Assembly: GCA_020049335.1 (NCBI GenBank)
Contig: JAIFKX010000076.1
Coordinates: 1-42,979, forward strand
Source: Paludibacter sp.
GTDB taxonomy: Bacteria > Bacteroidota > Bacteroidia > Bacteroidales > Paludibacteraceae
DNA length: 42,979 nt
Reading direction: 5' to 3'
In this document: positions 9,751 through 18,904 of the stretch, in pieces
Position numbering within the stretch: the stretch's first letter is position 1
Layout of the letters: each line of letters begins with the position of its first letter
Position numbers and translations under genes: made by a program
Notes under the pieces: model-generated
Databases searched by the model: none
Seen by the model: the letters and a program-made list of their open reading frames with translations, nothing else
Told to the model about the DNA's origin: nothing

Positions 9751-11171
9751 CTACAATGAAAATAAAAGTTGGATTATTCGGAATCGGACTTGATACCTAT
9801 TGGGCTCAGTTTGATGGATTATTATCCAATCTGGTAGCATATCAGAACCAAATTAAAGATAGAATAAACACGTTTGGAGTTGAGGTAGTTGATGCCGGAA
9901 TGGTTGATAACCCTGTAAAGGCACGCAAAGCAGCTGATTTTCTTAAATCGAAAGATATAGAAATTATTTTTCTTTACGTTTCGACTTATGCCTTGTCATC
10001 CACAGTTTTACCTATAGCACAAAAGCTTAAAGTGCCTGTCATTATTCTCAATCTTCAACCTGTAGCTAAACTGGATTATACCGCATTTAATAAGTTAAAT
10101 GACAGAGGTAAAATGACCGGAATTTGGTTAGAACATTGTCAGGCCTGTTCTGTTCCCGAAATAGCCAGTGTGTTTAATCGCTCAGGCATTCAGTATGAAT
10201 TTGTGACCGGATATTTACAGGATAAAGAGGCTTGGTCAGAAATTGAAGCATGGTCAGATGCAGCTCGTGTGGCTGCTTCTATGAAAAGCAACCGAATGGG
10301 TGTGCTTGGTCATTATTATGGTGGAATGTTAGATGTTTATACTGATATTACCAAACAATCAGCAGTATTTGGAACACATTTCGAACTACTTGAAATGTGT
10401 GAACTTAAAAAATACAGAGATGAAGCAACTGAAGTTCAGGTTTGTGCTAAAATTGAAGAATTTAATCGCACTTTTGAAGTTACTCCCGAATGTGAACAAT
10501 TTGAAATTGAACGTGCTGCAAAAACGTCAGTGGCATTAGACAAATTGATAGAAAGACACAATCTTGGTTCATTGGCTTATTATTACGAAGGTGAAGCTGG
10601 AAACGATTACGAAGATATTGTTACTTCAATAATTGCCGGAAATACTTTGCTGACAGGTAAAAATATACCTGTAGCAGGTGAATGCGAGGTGAAAAATGCC
10701 CAGGCAATGAAAATCATGGCTGAATTTGGCGCCGGAGGGTCTTTCTCTGAATTTTACCTGATGGATTTTGACGATGATATAGTCATGCTTGGACACGATG
10801 GACCGGCTCACTTTGCTATTGCTGAAGGTCGGGTAAAATTAGTGCCACTACCCATTTATCATGGAAAGCCAGGAAAAGGATTATCTATCCAAATGTCCGT
10901 AAAACACGGAGCGGTAACCTTGCTTTCGGTAGTTGAAGGCAAAGATGGTATATTTTTGCTTGTTGCCGAAGGTGAATCGGTTGAAGGTCCAGTTCTCGAA
11001 ATTGGAAATACAAATAGTCGATACCGTTTTCCGATTGGTGCAAAAAGATTTCTGAATGAATGGTCGAAACAAGGACCTGCTCACCATTGTACTATCGGAA
11101 TAGGACATATAGCATGTAAAATTGAAAAATTAGCAAAATTATTAGAAATAAAAGTTGTAATAGTAGCTTAG
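9747..11171 (+). CDS. L-fucose/L-arabinose isomerase-like sugar isomerase
   Basis: 474 residues with no signal peptide, so cytoplasmic. The start overlaps the GH106 stop; a second Met (MKIKVGLFG, 9756-9758) is the more classical fold start. The N-terminal Rossmann-like region (VGLFGIGLDTYW, then IIFLYVSTYALSS) and the later AYYYEGEAGNDYEDI, PVAGECEVKNAQAMKI, GAGGSFSEFY, LGHDGPAHF and GPAHHCTIG blocks match the L-arabinose/L-fucose isomerase superfamily. By comparison with AraA from memory, the Glu of FSEFY and the final HH fit two metal/catalytic positions, while the second AraA Glu region reads HDGPAH instead. These enzymes interconvert aldoses and ketoses using a divalent metal. A role on L-rhamnose, L-fucose, L-arabinose or a modified derivative is inferred from the adjacent rhamnosidase. 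The exact substrate is open; it is not a typical AraA, RhaA or FucI. Confidence 0.75.
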   Translation: MTTMKIKVGLFGIGLDTYWAQFDGLLSNLVAYQNQIKDRINTFGVEVVDAGMVDNPVKARKAADFLKSKDIEIIFLYVSTYALSSTVLPIAQKLKVPVIILNLQPVAKLDYTAFNKLNDRGKMTGIWLEHCQACSVPEIASVFNRSGIQYEFVTGYLQDKEAWSEIEAWSDAARVAASMKSNRMGVLGHYYGGMLDVYTDITKQSAVFGTHFELLEMCELKKYRDEATEVQVCAKIEEFNRTFEVTPECEQFEIERAAKTSVALDKLIERHNLGSLAYYYEGEAGNDYEDIVTSIIAGNTLLTGKNIPVAGECEVKNAQAMKIMAEFGAGGSFSEFYLMDFDDDIVMLGHDGPAHFAIAEGRVKLVPLPIYHGKPGKGLSIQMSVKHGAVTLLSVVEGKDGIFLLVAEGESVEGPVLEIGNTNSRYRFPIGAKRFLNEWSKQGPAHHCTIGIGHIACKIEKLAKLLEIKVVIVA

Positions 11172-11222
11172 TTTTTCTGTCAGATAGAATTAAATACTTG
11201 ATAAAATCTTTTGAAAATACGA

Positions 11223-12638
11223 ATGAAAAATAAGATTCTCCTATATAGTTGTCTTCCACTGACATTGATGAGTGTCAATGCACAAAAAACGGCTTCCAAA
11301 CCCAATATAGTATTTATTCTTGTAGATGATATGGGTTGGAAAGATTTGGATTGCTATGGTAATACTTTCAATGAAACCCCTCATATCGATTCATTGTCAA
11401 ATTCTGGCATTCGTTTTTCACAAGCGTATTCAGCGGCACCAATAAGCTCGCCAACACGCGCTTCTATTCTTACTGGTAAACATCCGGCTACACTGAAATT
11501 AACCAACTTTATAGGAGGTAATCGCATTGATCCGAACTCCACTATCTTACCTGCAATCAGCAAACAGTATTTGGAATCAAAAGAAACAACTTTAGCTGAA
11601 GTCATGAAAGAAAATGGATATGTTACAGGTATGGTGGGAAAATGGCATTTAGGATATGGCGATTCTGTTGCACCTTGGGGACAAGGTTTTGATTATACAC
11701 GAATGATTGTAAAAAAAGAATTGGATTACTACAATTATTCTATCGCTATTGATACTTACGAAAATGAATTTATTGATCATGGAACCAACTATTTAACGGA
11801 TAAATTGACAGAATATGGTGTCAACTTTATTCAAAAGAATAGTGAAAAACCCTTTTTTCTGTATTTAGCCTATTCAGCACCGCATGTTATGATAGTTCCA
11901 AAGGCAGAAAAAAATAGCAAATACCTGTTAAAGTACGAATACAATAAAAATAGTAAGGCTGGAGCTGGAAATCCTTATTATGCAGCAATGATTGAAAGTT
12001 TGGATGATGGTGTGGGAAAAATTATACAATCGATACGTGATGCCAGTATTCTCGAAAATACAATAATTGTTTTTGCATCCGACAATGGAGGACTTGGAAC
12101 AGACGAATTAGGTCCCACACCAACATCAAATTCACCATTAAGGAAATGGAAAGGACACCTTTATGAAGGAGGAATCCGTGTACCAACCATTATTTCGTGG
12201 AAGTCACACATTGATGCCGGAATTACTTCCGATTACTACTTTTCAAGTATCGATTATTTACCTACTTTGTGTGAGTTAGCAAGCATTAAAGAGTTGCCTT
12301 ATTCAGTTTCAGGAAAAAGTATTGTGCCAGTTCTTTTAAATCCACAAAAAACTACATTTAAGCAAGATACTCTTTTTTGGCATTATCCTCATTTCTCAAA
12401 TCAAGGAGGAAGACCATCGGCAGCCATACGTTATGGTGATTATAAATTAGTAGAAAACTTCGAAACCAATAAGTATGAACTATATAATCTAAAAAATGAT
12501 ATTGCAGAAAAGCATAATATAGCTGAAAAGCAAAAGGCTAAATCAATTGAATTATACAATATGCTTACTGCCTGGAAGGAAAAAAACAAGGTTGAAATGC
12601 CTATTAAGATCGCAAAATTAGCAAAAAAACAAAATTAG
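11223..12638 (+). CDS. Secreted family S1 (serine-type) sulfatase
   Basis: The track begins at a TTG (11211); the ATG at 11223 gives a compact signal peptide (MKNKILLYSCLPL, cleavage after VNAQ) and is preferred. The protein is about 471 residues, normal for S1 sulfatases. Features: metal-binding NIVFILVDDMGW; the maturation motif SSPTRASILTG, in which Ser75 (from the ATG) would be converted to formylglycine; VGKWHLG; and FASDNGG near the C-terminal half. A serine rather than cysteine at this position requires an anaerobic sulfatase-maturating radical SAM enzyme (anSME), which is not in this window. Likely periplasmic, removing sulfate esters from the target glycan or its oligosaccharides. 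It lies between the isomerase and the URO-D-like gene and ends 4 bases before the latter. The S1 subfamily and regiospecificity are unknown. Confidence 0.88.
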   Translation: MKNKILLYSCLPLTLMSVNAQKTASKPNIVFILVDDMGWKDLDCYGNTFNETPHIDSLSNSGIRFSQAYSAAPISSPTRASILTGKHPATLKLTNFIGGNRIDPNSTILPAISKQYLESKETTLAEVMKENGYVTGMVGKWHLGYGDSVAPWGQGFDYTRMIVKKELDYYNYSIAIDTYENEFIDHGTNYLTDKLTEYGVNFIQKNSEKPFFLYLAYSAPHVMIVPKAEKNSKYLLKYEYNKNSKAGAGNPYYAAMIESLDDGVGKIIQSIRDASILENTIIVFASDNGGLGTDELGPTPTSNSPLRKWKGHLYEGGIRVPTIISWKSHIDAGITSDYYFSSIDYLPTLCELASIKELPYSVSGKSIVPVLLNPQKTTFKQDTLFWHYPHFSNQGGRPSAAIRYGDYKLVENFETNKYELYNLKNDIAEKHNIAEKQKAKSIELYNMLTAWKEKNKVEMPIKIAKLAKKQN

Positions 12639-12642
12639 CAAT

Positions 12643-13722
12643 ATGAATCACAGAGATAGATTTATCAACACGCTTCAGGGTAAACCAACCGATCGGCCAC
12701 CACTTTATGTAAGTATGGTTCCTCAATTAGCAAAAAAACTGAGTAATCATTTAGGTGTACCTTACGAAGAACCAATATCTTCTCTTTTAGGGAGTAGAAT
12801 TTCATTTAATGGGATGTTAACTGGTTTGGGAGTCGATGCAATAGGTGTTGCAGCTTGCTTCCCTGATAATTTTCAGCCCAAACTTCGCGAAGATGGAATT
12901 ACAATCAATGAATGGGGAATTGGAACAAAACCTCATGGGTTATACGATGATTTTGCAATTCACCCACTAGCTCACGCACAAACCATCAAAGATATTGAGA
13001 GTTATCCTTTCCCCGAAGTTGGTGCCCCCGGACGTTTTAGGTTTGCAGAAGAAACAATCGCTAAATATGGTAAAGATTTTGGTGTTATTGGTGATTTGGA
13101 ATGCGCTATCTACGAAATTTCGTGGTATATGGTAGGGCTCGAAAAGCTACTTATGGACATGATGTTGGAGGAACCTTATGTGGATGTACTATTAGATAAA
13201 GTAACAGATATTGCTACAAAAACAGGACTTCGGTTGATAGAATGTGGCGTGGATATGATTTGGGCAGGCGATGATTTTGGTTCACAAAACAGTTTAATAA
13301 TGAGTCCCGAAATGTTTGATCGTTATTTTGCTCCACGGATAAAAAAAATGTTTGCTGCATTTAAAGCTGCAAACCCTCAAATTAAAATTGCCTGGCATAC
13401 CTGCGGGTCGGTAATCCCACTAATTCCAAAATTTATTGAATTAGGATTGGATTACTTAAACCCGCTACAACCACTGGCAAAAGATATGGATGCTGAAAAT
13501 ATTAGCAACTTATTTGGTGGTAAAATAAATTTTTTCGGTGCTATTTGTGTACAGGATTTATTACCCAACGGTACGCCCGAAAAAATAAAATCGGAAGTTA
13601 AACGCATTGCAGGATTATTATCCAAAGATAGCAGTTATATTATTGCACCTGCTCACAATATTCAAGACGACACTCCAATTGAAAACGTACTTGCTCTTTT
13701 TGAAGCTGTTAAAGAATTATAG
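12643..13722 (+). CDS. URO-D/MtaA superfamily protein (methyltransferase-like), not heme UroD
   Basis: 359 residues, no signal peptide, so cytoplasmic. The start MNHRDRFINTLQGKPTDRPP is the standard N-terminus of the uroporphyrinogen decarboxylase/MtaA/CmuA superfamily. Later motifs are IAWHTCGSVIPLI and IIAPAHNIQDDTP. The HxC pair resembles the zinc site of corrinoid:CoM-type methyltransferases (His-x-Cys...Cys), with a His where the third Cys would lie. Authentic heme-pathway UroD lacks this HxC site. Known superfamily roles are tetrapyrrole decarboxylation and methyl transfer from corrinoid proteins. Its position four bases after a sulfatase and close to a rhamnosidase and isomerase suggests a job in sugar metabolism, for example handling O-methylated sugars, but no corrinoid-binding protein is present here. 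Function is unproven. Confidence 0.7.
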   Translation: MNHRDRFINTLQGKPTDRPPLYVSMVPQLAKKLSNHLGVPYEEPISSLLGSRISFNGMLTGLGVDAIGVAACFPDNFQPKLREDGITINEWGIGTKPHGLYDDFAIHPLAHAQTIKDIESYPFPEVGAPGRFRFAEETIAKYGKDFGVIGDLECAIYEISWYMVGLEKLLMDMMLEEPYVDVLLDKVTDIATKTGLRLIECGVDMIWAGDDFGSQNSLIMSPEMFDRYFAPRIKKMFAAFKAANPQIKIAWHTCGSVIPLIPKFIELGLDYLNPLQPLAKDMDAENISNLFGGKINFFGAICVQDLLPNGTPEKIKSEVKRIAGLLSKDSSYIIAPAHNIQDDTPIENVLALFEAVKEL

Positions 13723-14001
13723 TTGGAAAACATCAATAAATAATGGCATAAGTTCGTCATAAAGAGCTTGCTTATACCAGAAACATATCAGTAATCCCTG
13801 CAAGGTATCAACCATAGGATTAATTCTTATAAGTAATTAGCTGGTATGTCGATATTTTCAAACAAATTGAACAATAATACATAAAATTCAACTTTTTTTC
13901 CAACGTATTTTTTTTATCAATTAGATATCTTTGTGCCAAAAATAGTATAACTTTTTTTGTGGCTAAAACAGAAAAGTTAACAATAAATATTTTTATACTT
14001 T
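13723..14001 (+). promoter_or_regulatory. 279-base intergenic leader with candidate promoter for the TonB-receptor unit
   Basis: An AT-rich gap between the URO-D-like gene and the TonB receptor. It contains one exact match to the Bacteroidetes -7 consensus TAnnTTTG (TATCTTTG, 13926-13933), about 70 bases before the ATG at 14002. No convincing TTTG -33 element is seen at the right distance upstream, only T-runs. No RNA gene or strong terminator was recognised. A second transcription unit probably begins here, but read-through from the upstream operon is also possible. Confidence 0.4.
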
Positions 14002-17000
14002 ATGAAAAAACACACAAATGTCAAATTAAGCCTCACATTGCTGAACTTTTTATCAACAATCAGAATATTGAAGTTGCTATTTATTAACACAACCATGTTT
14101 AGAATTGGGTTACTCGGTGTGTTTATATTGATAGCTAGTATGGGTTTTGCACAAAATACAAATCAAAAAAATGCCGAACCGCAAACAACTACTAAAACCA
14201 AAATAGTTTCGGGTGTGGTTCTCGACGAAAAAGGACAAGCTGTTATTGGAGCAAGCGTAATCATTCCCGGCACATCAATTGGTGTAGCCACGGACCTAAA
14301 CGGACGCTTTACACTGGAAGCACCATCGAATGCCAGACTGCGGATTAGTTATATAGGTTACGATGTAAAGGAAGAATTAGTAAACGCAGCTTCGGAGTTG
14401 AAAATCATGTTAGAACCTATACCTCAGGCGTTGAAAGAATTGGTAATTACAGCACAAGCTATTGGTCAAAAAAATGCTATCCGTCAACAAATAAACTCCA
14501 ACACAATAAAAAATGTAGTCGCTGCCGACCGTTTACAGGAGAATCCGGATGCCAATACAGTAGAAGCTTTAGGACGTCTGCCGGGGGTGTCAGTTTTAAG
14601 AAATGGCGGTGAAGGTACAGGTTTGCAAATACGAGGTATGGATGCCAGGTATTTGAATATTACCGTCAATGGTATGCAAATTGGAGGATTAGGAATTTCT
14701 CAGTTTGCTTTACAGGGAGCTGAAGTTTATAAAAGTCTTACTGCAGATATGGATGCAAATTCTACTGCAGGAACAATAAACTTACTTTTTCGAGAAGCTC
14801 CAACAAAATTTCATGGAAATTTAATGGCGCAAGGTGGATATAATGATATGAATAACTACTTTGGGAATTATAAATTTTTGGCAGAAATGAGCAATCGTTT
14901 TTTTAACAATAAATTAGGATTTTTATTCAATACAACTCTGGAAAGAGTAAATAGAAGTACACAAACTATGAGTGCAGGGTATAATCCTATCGACGATATA
15001 AACTCGCTTTATGCTAACAGTTTAAACTTTAATTTAACCGAAAGGTTTAATTATAAAAAATCAGCCATGTTGAATTTGGATTATAAGCCTTTTAAAAATA
15101 CAAGTTTATTTTTAATTAATACAATAACTCAAAATGGAACAACTATAAATACACAGTCGAAAAGTTTTAATTTGCAAGGAGTCGGGTCAGTAGCCTATAA
15201 TTTCAATACTACTCCCGATAGAAATGAAATAACAATTTCATCAGGGCTTACCGGAAAAACGGATTTCAGCTTTCTTAAACTCGATTATGGAGTTTCATAT
15301 AATAATTACAGCAGAAATGATGACAAACAAAAGAGCTGGAACTGGGTTTTTTATGGCAATCAGATAACCATACCACTATCTGAAAATTTAAAGGATCCAC
15401 TTGATTTAGTTCCACTTTTCAGTAAATCTGATAGCATAAAAAATAATCGATTATCTGGTTTAGGATTGACAAATGATAATCATACGCAAAACAAATTAGA
15501 ATCGTTTTTAAATTTCACTGTGCCATTTAAGATTGGAAATGTAATAAATGGAAGTATTAAATTTGGAGGAAAAATAAGAAATACGTCAGATAAAAGAGTT
15601 GTACAATCCGGAAATTCTGGAGTCATGGCGGGGACTAACCCAGTTTTTCGTGATTTTATGAATAAAGAATTAAGTGGACTGACGTGGGATAACAATGGAA
15701 ATTTATCGGGTATAGGAATGGAAGACAAACGACTTGACAATTTCTTAGGCAAATATAATTTTGGCTATACCTATAACATGAATCGATTAAATCAGATTTT
15801 CGACACATGGTATAATATAACTGCTAGGTTTAGCCAAATGACTGATAAGCAAATACAGGATGCCGGAGCATTTGATAGAAAAAATGTAACTTTTGCACAA
15901 AATATTCCTTTAGAGACACGATTAGGTTTAAATGCTGCTCAAAGATTAGGAGCGGCCTATATAATGCCTGAAATTAATTTTGGAAAACTTGTAACTTTAA
16001 TACCGGGTGTCAGATACGAAAAAACGGTAACTCAAATGACAGGGTTTTATGCTATCCCTCCCGTTCTTTCTCCTGAAATGCAAGCATCAATACCAGGTCG
16101 TGATTCTTCAGCGACCAGAACTGATGAGTTTATTTTGCCTATGATACATTTGCGCTTAAGACCAAGTAATTATTTCTATACTCACTTGTCATATACTCAA
16201 ACTTTAAGTCGACCTGATTTGCAAAGTATAATGCCAAATTATTATGTAAATTCAGGTTGGGCACCCTTGTCTTATACAGCAGGCAATCCAAATTTGTTAT
16301 CGGAATTGTGGACAAACTACGATGTACAATTTGTATATCACAACGATAAAATAGGATTAATATCTGTAACTGGTTTCTACAAAGTAGCAAAAAATAAATT
16401 CTGGCAGAGAGGATTCAAACGTATAAAGGGAGATCCTATCCCTGATCCTACATTTAAAAACACAGATGTGGTAGTAATGGATATTTGGGAGAATAATAAA
16501 TATAAATCTGAGGTGAGTGGTGTTGAATTTGAATGGCAAACTAATTTTTCATATTTACAAAACTTCCTTCGATATATTACCATTTCAGCTAACCTGACAG
16601 TACAGAGTTCAAAAGCATTTTATCCATATTATACGCTTCGATCTGTTGTTCCTCCTGAGGGTGGACGTCCACAAACTGTACGTGTTGATTCAGTAATTAC
16701 AGGTAAAGCTGTAGGAGCACCTGATCAAATGGCTAATGTTTCCATTGGATTCAATAAAGGGGGATTTAATGCTTGGTTATCCTATCAGCATACAGGTTCT
16801 ATTCTACAAAGCATAAATAATTTACCCCAATTGAATGTGATAAAAGATACTTATGATCGTTTAGATCTTCAACTAACCCAAAAATTAACCATTGCAGGAA
16901 TTTGTGGCTTCGAGATTCTGCTTAATGTTGCAAACATAACAAATTCAACTGAAACACAGCACCATGCAAGTGATAATCGTTTCACATTTATTGAAAAATA

Positions 17001-17040
17001 TGGATTATCGATTGATACCGGATTTAGATGGAAATTTTAA
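14002..17040 (+). CDS. TonB-dependent receptor (non-SusC type, no SusD partner)
   Basis: 1012 residues. The N-terminus has two hydrophobic stretches; a classical signal peptide would begin at Met32 (14095, MFRIGLLGVFILIA, ending SMGFAQ), so either the n-region is long or the true start is 14095. A carboxypeptidase-regulatory-like beta domain (~65-145, VVLDEKGQAVIGASV) is followed by a plug (~165-265: NTVEALGRLPGVSVLRNGG, then LQIRGMDARY), then a 22-strand-type outer-membrane barrel ending in aromatic residues (GFRWKF). The plug differs from the SusC plug of this window (no GARGANGVI signature), and no SusD follows. Probably imports oligosaccharides or a small ligand across the outer membrane with TonB energy. 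The beta-helix gene downstream is about 100-165 bases away, depending on its start. The ligand is unknown. Confidence 0.88.
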   Translation: MKKHTNVKLSLTLLNFLSTIRILKLLFINTTMFRIGLLGVFILIASMGFAQNTNQKNAEPQTTTKTKIVSGVVLDEKGQAVIGASVIIPGTSIGVATDLNGRFTLEAPSNARLRISYIGYDVKEELVNAASELKIMLEPIPQALKELVITAQAIGQKNAIRQQINSNTIKNVVAADRLQENPDANTVEALGRLPGVSVLRNGGEGTGLQIRGMDARYLNITVNGMQIGGLGISQFALQGAEVYKSLTADMDANSTAGTINLLFREAPTKFHGNLMAQGGYNDMNNYFGNYKFLAEMSNRFFNNKLGFLFNTTLERVNRSTQTMSAGYNPIDDINSLYANSLNFNLTERFNYKKSAMLNLDYKPFKNTSLFLINTITQNGTTINTQSKSFNLQGVGSVAYNFNTTPDRNEITISSGLTGKTDFSFLKLDYGVSYNNYSRNDDKQKSWNWVFYGNQITIPLSENLKDPLDLVPLFSKSDSIKNNRLSGLGLTNDNHTQNKLESFLNFTVPFKIGNVINGSIKFGGKIRNTSDKRVVQSGNSGVMAGTNPVFRDFMNKELSGLTWDNNGNLSGIGMEDKRLDNFLGKYNFGYTYNMNRLNQIFDTWYNITARFSQMTDKQIQDAGAFDRKNVTFAQNIPLETRLGLNAAQRLGAAYIMPEINFGKLVTLIPGVRYEKTVTQMTGFYAIPPVLSPEMQASIPGRDSSATRTDEFILPMIHLRLRPSNYFYTHLSYTQTLSRPDLQSIMPNYYVNSGWAPLSYTAGNPNLLSELWTNYDVQFVYHNDKIGLISVTGFYKVAKNKFWQRGFKRIKGDPIPDPTFKNTDVVVMDIWENNKYKSEVSGVEFEWQTNFSYLQNFLRYITISANLTVQSSKAFYPYYTLRSVVPPEGGRPQTVRVDSVITGKAVGAPDQMANVSIGFNKGGFNAWLSYQHTGSILQSINNLPQLNVIKDTYDRLDLQLTQKLTIAGICGFEILLNVANITNSTETQHHASDNRFTFIEKYGLSIDTGFRWKF

Positions 17041-17206
17041 TTTTAATCCTTTTCTATCTACAAATAAATTTTATGTATTAAACAATAGATTATTATAAGA
17101 TTATAAGAAAAACATTCAAGTTGTAACTTTATAAAAATTCATAAAAATGAGAACAAATGCGTTGTTTCTTACAACCTTAGTTATTAACAATTTAATATCA
17201 AAAATA

Positions 17207-18892
17207 ATGAAAAAAATTACTTTATCTTTAGTCGCAGCAATTTTGAGTATTATGTGTGGTTTTACTTATGCGCAACAAGTTCTAATTGTCAATCCGGGTA
17301 TCGGAACATTAAACACAGTTATTGATCAATATAAAGGTACGAGAATCTACCAGTTAAAAGCAGGAGAATGGTATCAATTGTCTAAACCTATAGAAAATGT
17401 AGGTTTCGATTTGCAAATTATTGGAGAAGTTCCTGCAAATAATGAAATACCTGCTACACTTCAAACAAACTATGATGTTACCAATGCAACATTCAATAAC
17501 ATGTTTTCAGCAAAAGGTAATTTAACGCTTAAAAATATTTATTTCGTAAATTGCGATTTAAATTCATCTGTTGCTAATGAATTTATAGTATCTCAAATAA
17601 CTGGAAATAGAATTACCATTGACAAATGTGTACTTCATCCCAGTGGAGTAGCAACTACAATTCATGATGTAGCTGGGAATTCAAAAACCTATTTTACAAA
17701 CAACTTAGCAGTTGATTTTGGTCACCAATCAAGCCCTAATGATGGACACTTTTTTGTATATGGTGGAGCCGGATTGGTAGGATTAGACAGTTTACTTGTT
17801 GAAAATAACACATTTGTATGTATGGGTATGGATATGTTCTCAGGAAGTTTTGCCGATTCTAAACATAATTACGTTAACTTTAATCATAATACTTTTTGTA
17901 TGACTAAGTCGCAAATAGATTGGGCTGTCTTGAAAAATGAGGAATATTGGACAAACAATTTGTTTTGGAATGCTCAAACTCAACCTTATATGAATAACTG
18001 GCAACCTATGCCCGGGGGAGATGCAGCTAGACCAAAACCAAATTTGATTTTTGCCGATACTTTACCTGGTGAAATTTTGCCAAGCATACGCCCTTGTTTT
18101 GTCGAATACAATTCTTTTGGACGTCAGCAGGGTTTTTATAATTTATTAACAGAGATGAATACATGGGGTAAAGCAAATGCTAAGCCACTGGGTTATCTTT
18201 ATGATTTAACATGGCATAATGATTCTGTCAATTGTCGTGAGGCTCAAATGTTTAATTCCACAGGTTTCCCTAAGTTTAAATATGGTAATACCCTAAAAGA
18301 TATTGATCCACAATGGGTAGATTCAAAAATATATGATCATGGTACTAAGTTCATAGCTTGGTCACGTCCTGCAAGTTTTATTCACGGTTATGGCAGAGCA
18401 GCTACTGATTTTCCCCCAACAAGTCAATGGACTCAATATTGGTGGATTCCAAGTGGAGATCTGTCTAACAACAGCGTATGGCCATTATTTAATGGCGTAT
18501 ATTCAAATCCGCAAACGCTCACAGGATCCATCGAAAATTTGCCATTAGGTGATTTAAACTGGTTCCCGACACAGAAGGCCCTATGGTTATCAAAAAAACC
18601 ACAAATCGAGGCACATATTAAGGCTGGTAATACTGATAAAATCAGTCTGACAGCTATATCTGAAATAATACAACAGTCCACAATGGTTTATCCAAATCCT
18701 GCAAAAAATGAAATTCAGGTTAAAGGAACAATAAACCCGACAATAAAAATATATTCAATTGACAGTCGATTACTGCTCAATATAAACGGAACAAATAAAG
18801 TAAATGTTTCAACCTTGAAAAATGGCACTTATATTATTAGTATTGAAACAAATACTCATTCTTTCGTTCAAAAATTTATTATCCAAAAATAA
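17207..18892 (+). CDS. Secreted right-handed beta-helix protein with T9SS tail
   Basis: The track start is 17147, but Met21 (17207, MKKITLSLVAAILSIMCGF) begins a textbook signal peptide and is preferred, giving 561 residues. After ~60 residues come repeated short strands with Asn-rich turns (LTLKNIYFVNCDL, LLVENNTFVCMG, NFNHNTFCMTKS, WTNNLFWN), typical of right-handed parallel beta-helices found in polysaccharide lyases and some glycoside hydrolases. The last ~70 residues form a T9SS sorting domain (MVYPNPAKNE, ending FVQKFIIQK). No catalytic lyase motif was recognised. The position just after the orphan TonB receptor suggests a surface glycan-binding or cleaving partner that takes the place of a SusD. 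The family is not recognised; enzymatic activity is undecided. Confidence 0.7.
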   Translation: MKKITLSLVAAILSIMCGFTYAQQVLIVNPGIGTLNTVIDQYKGTRIYQLKAGEWYQLSKPIENVGFDLQIIGEVPANNEIPATLQTNYDVTNATFNNMFSAKGNLTLKNIYFVNCDLNSSVANEFIVSQITGNRITIDKCVLHPSGVATTIHDVAGNSKTYFTNNLAVDFGHQSSPNDGHFFVYGGAGLVGLDSLLVENNTFVCMGMDMFSGSFADSKHNYVNFNHNTFCMTKSQIDWAVLKNEEYWTNNLFWNAQTQPYMNNWQPMPGGDAARPKPNLIFADTLPGEILPSIRPCFVEYNSFGRQQGFYNLLTEMNTWGKANAKPLGYLYDLTWHNDSVNCREAQMFNSTGFPKFKYGNTLKDIDPQWVDSKIYDHGTKFIAWSRPASFIHGYGRAATDFPPTSQWTQYWWIPSGDLSNNSVWPLFNGVYSNPQTLTGSIENLPLGDLNWFPTQKALWLSKKPQIEAHIKAGNTDKISLTAISEIIQQSTMVYPNPAKNEIQVKGTINPTIKIYSIDSRLLLNINGTNKVNVSTLKNGTYIISIETNTHSFVQKFIIQK

Positions 18893-18904
18893 ATCAACTT
18901 TTTT

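Noticed and set aside
11211-11222. TTG start for the sulfatase
   Set aside because: The ATG at 11223 gives a better signal peptide with no loss of domain; the TTG adds only four residues.
12643-13722. Heme-biosynthetic uroporphyrinogen decarboxylase (hemE)
   Set aside because: The HxC motif and the sugar-gene context fit the MtaA/CmuA-type branch rather than true HemE.
17147-17206. Upstream ATG for the beta-helix protein
   Set aside because: It would put a second hydrophobic stretch before a complete signal peptide starting at 17207; not excluded, but less likely.
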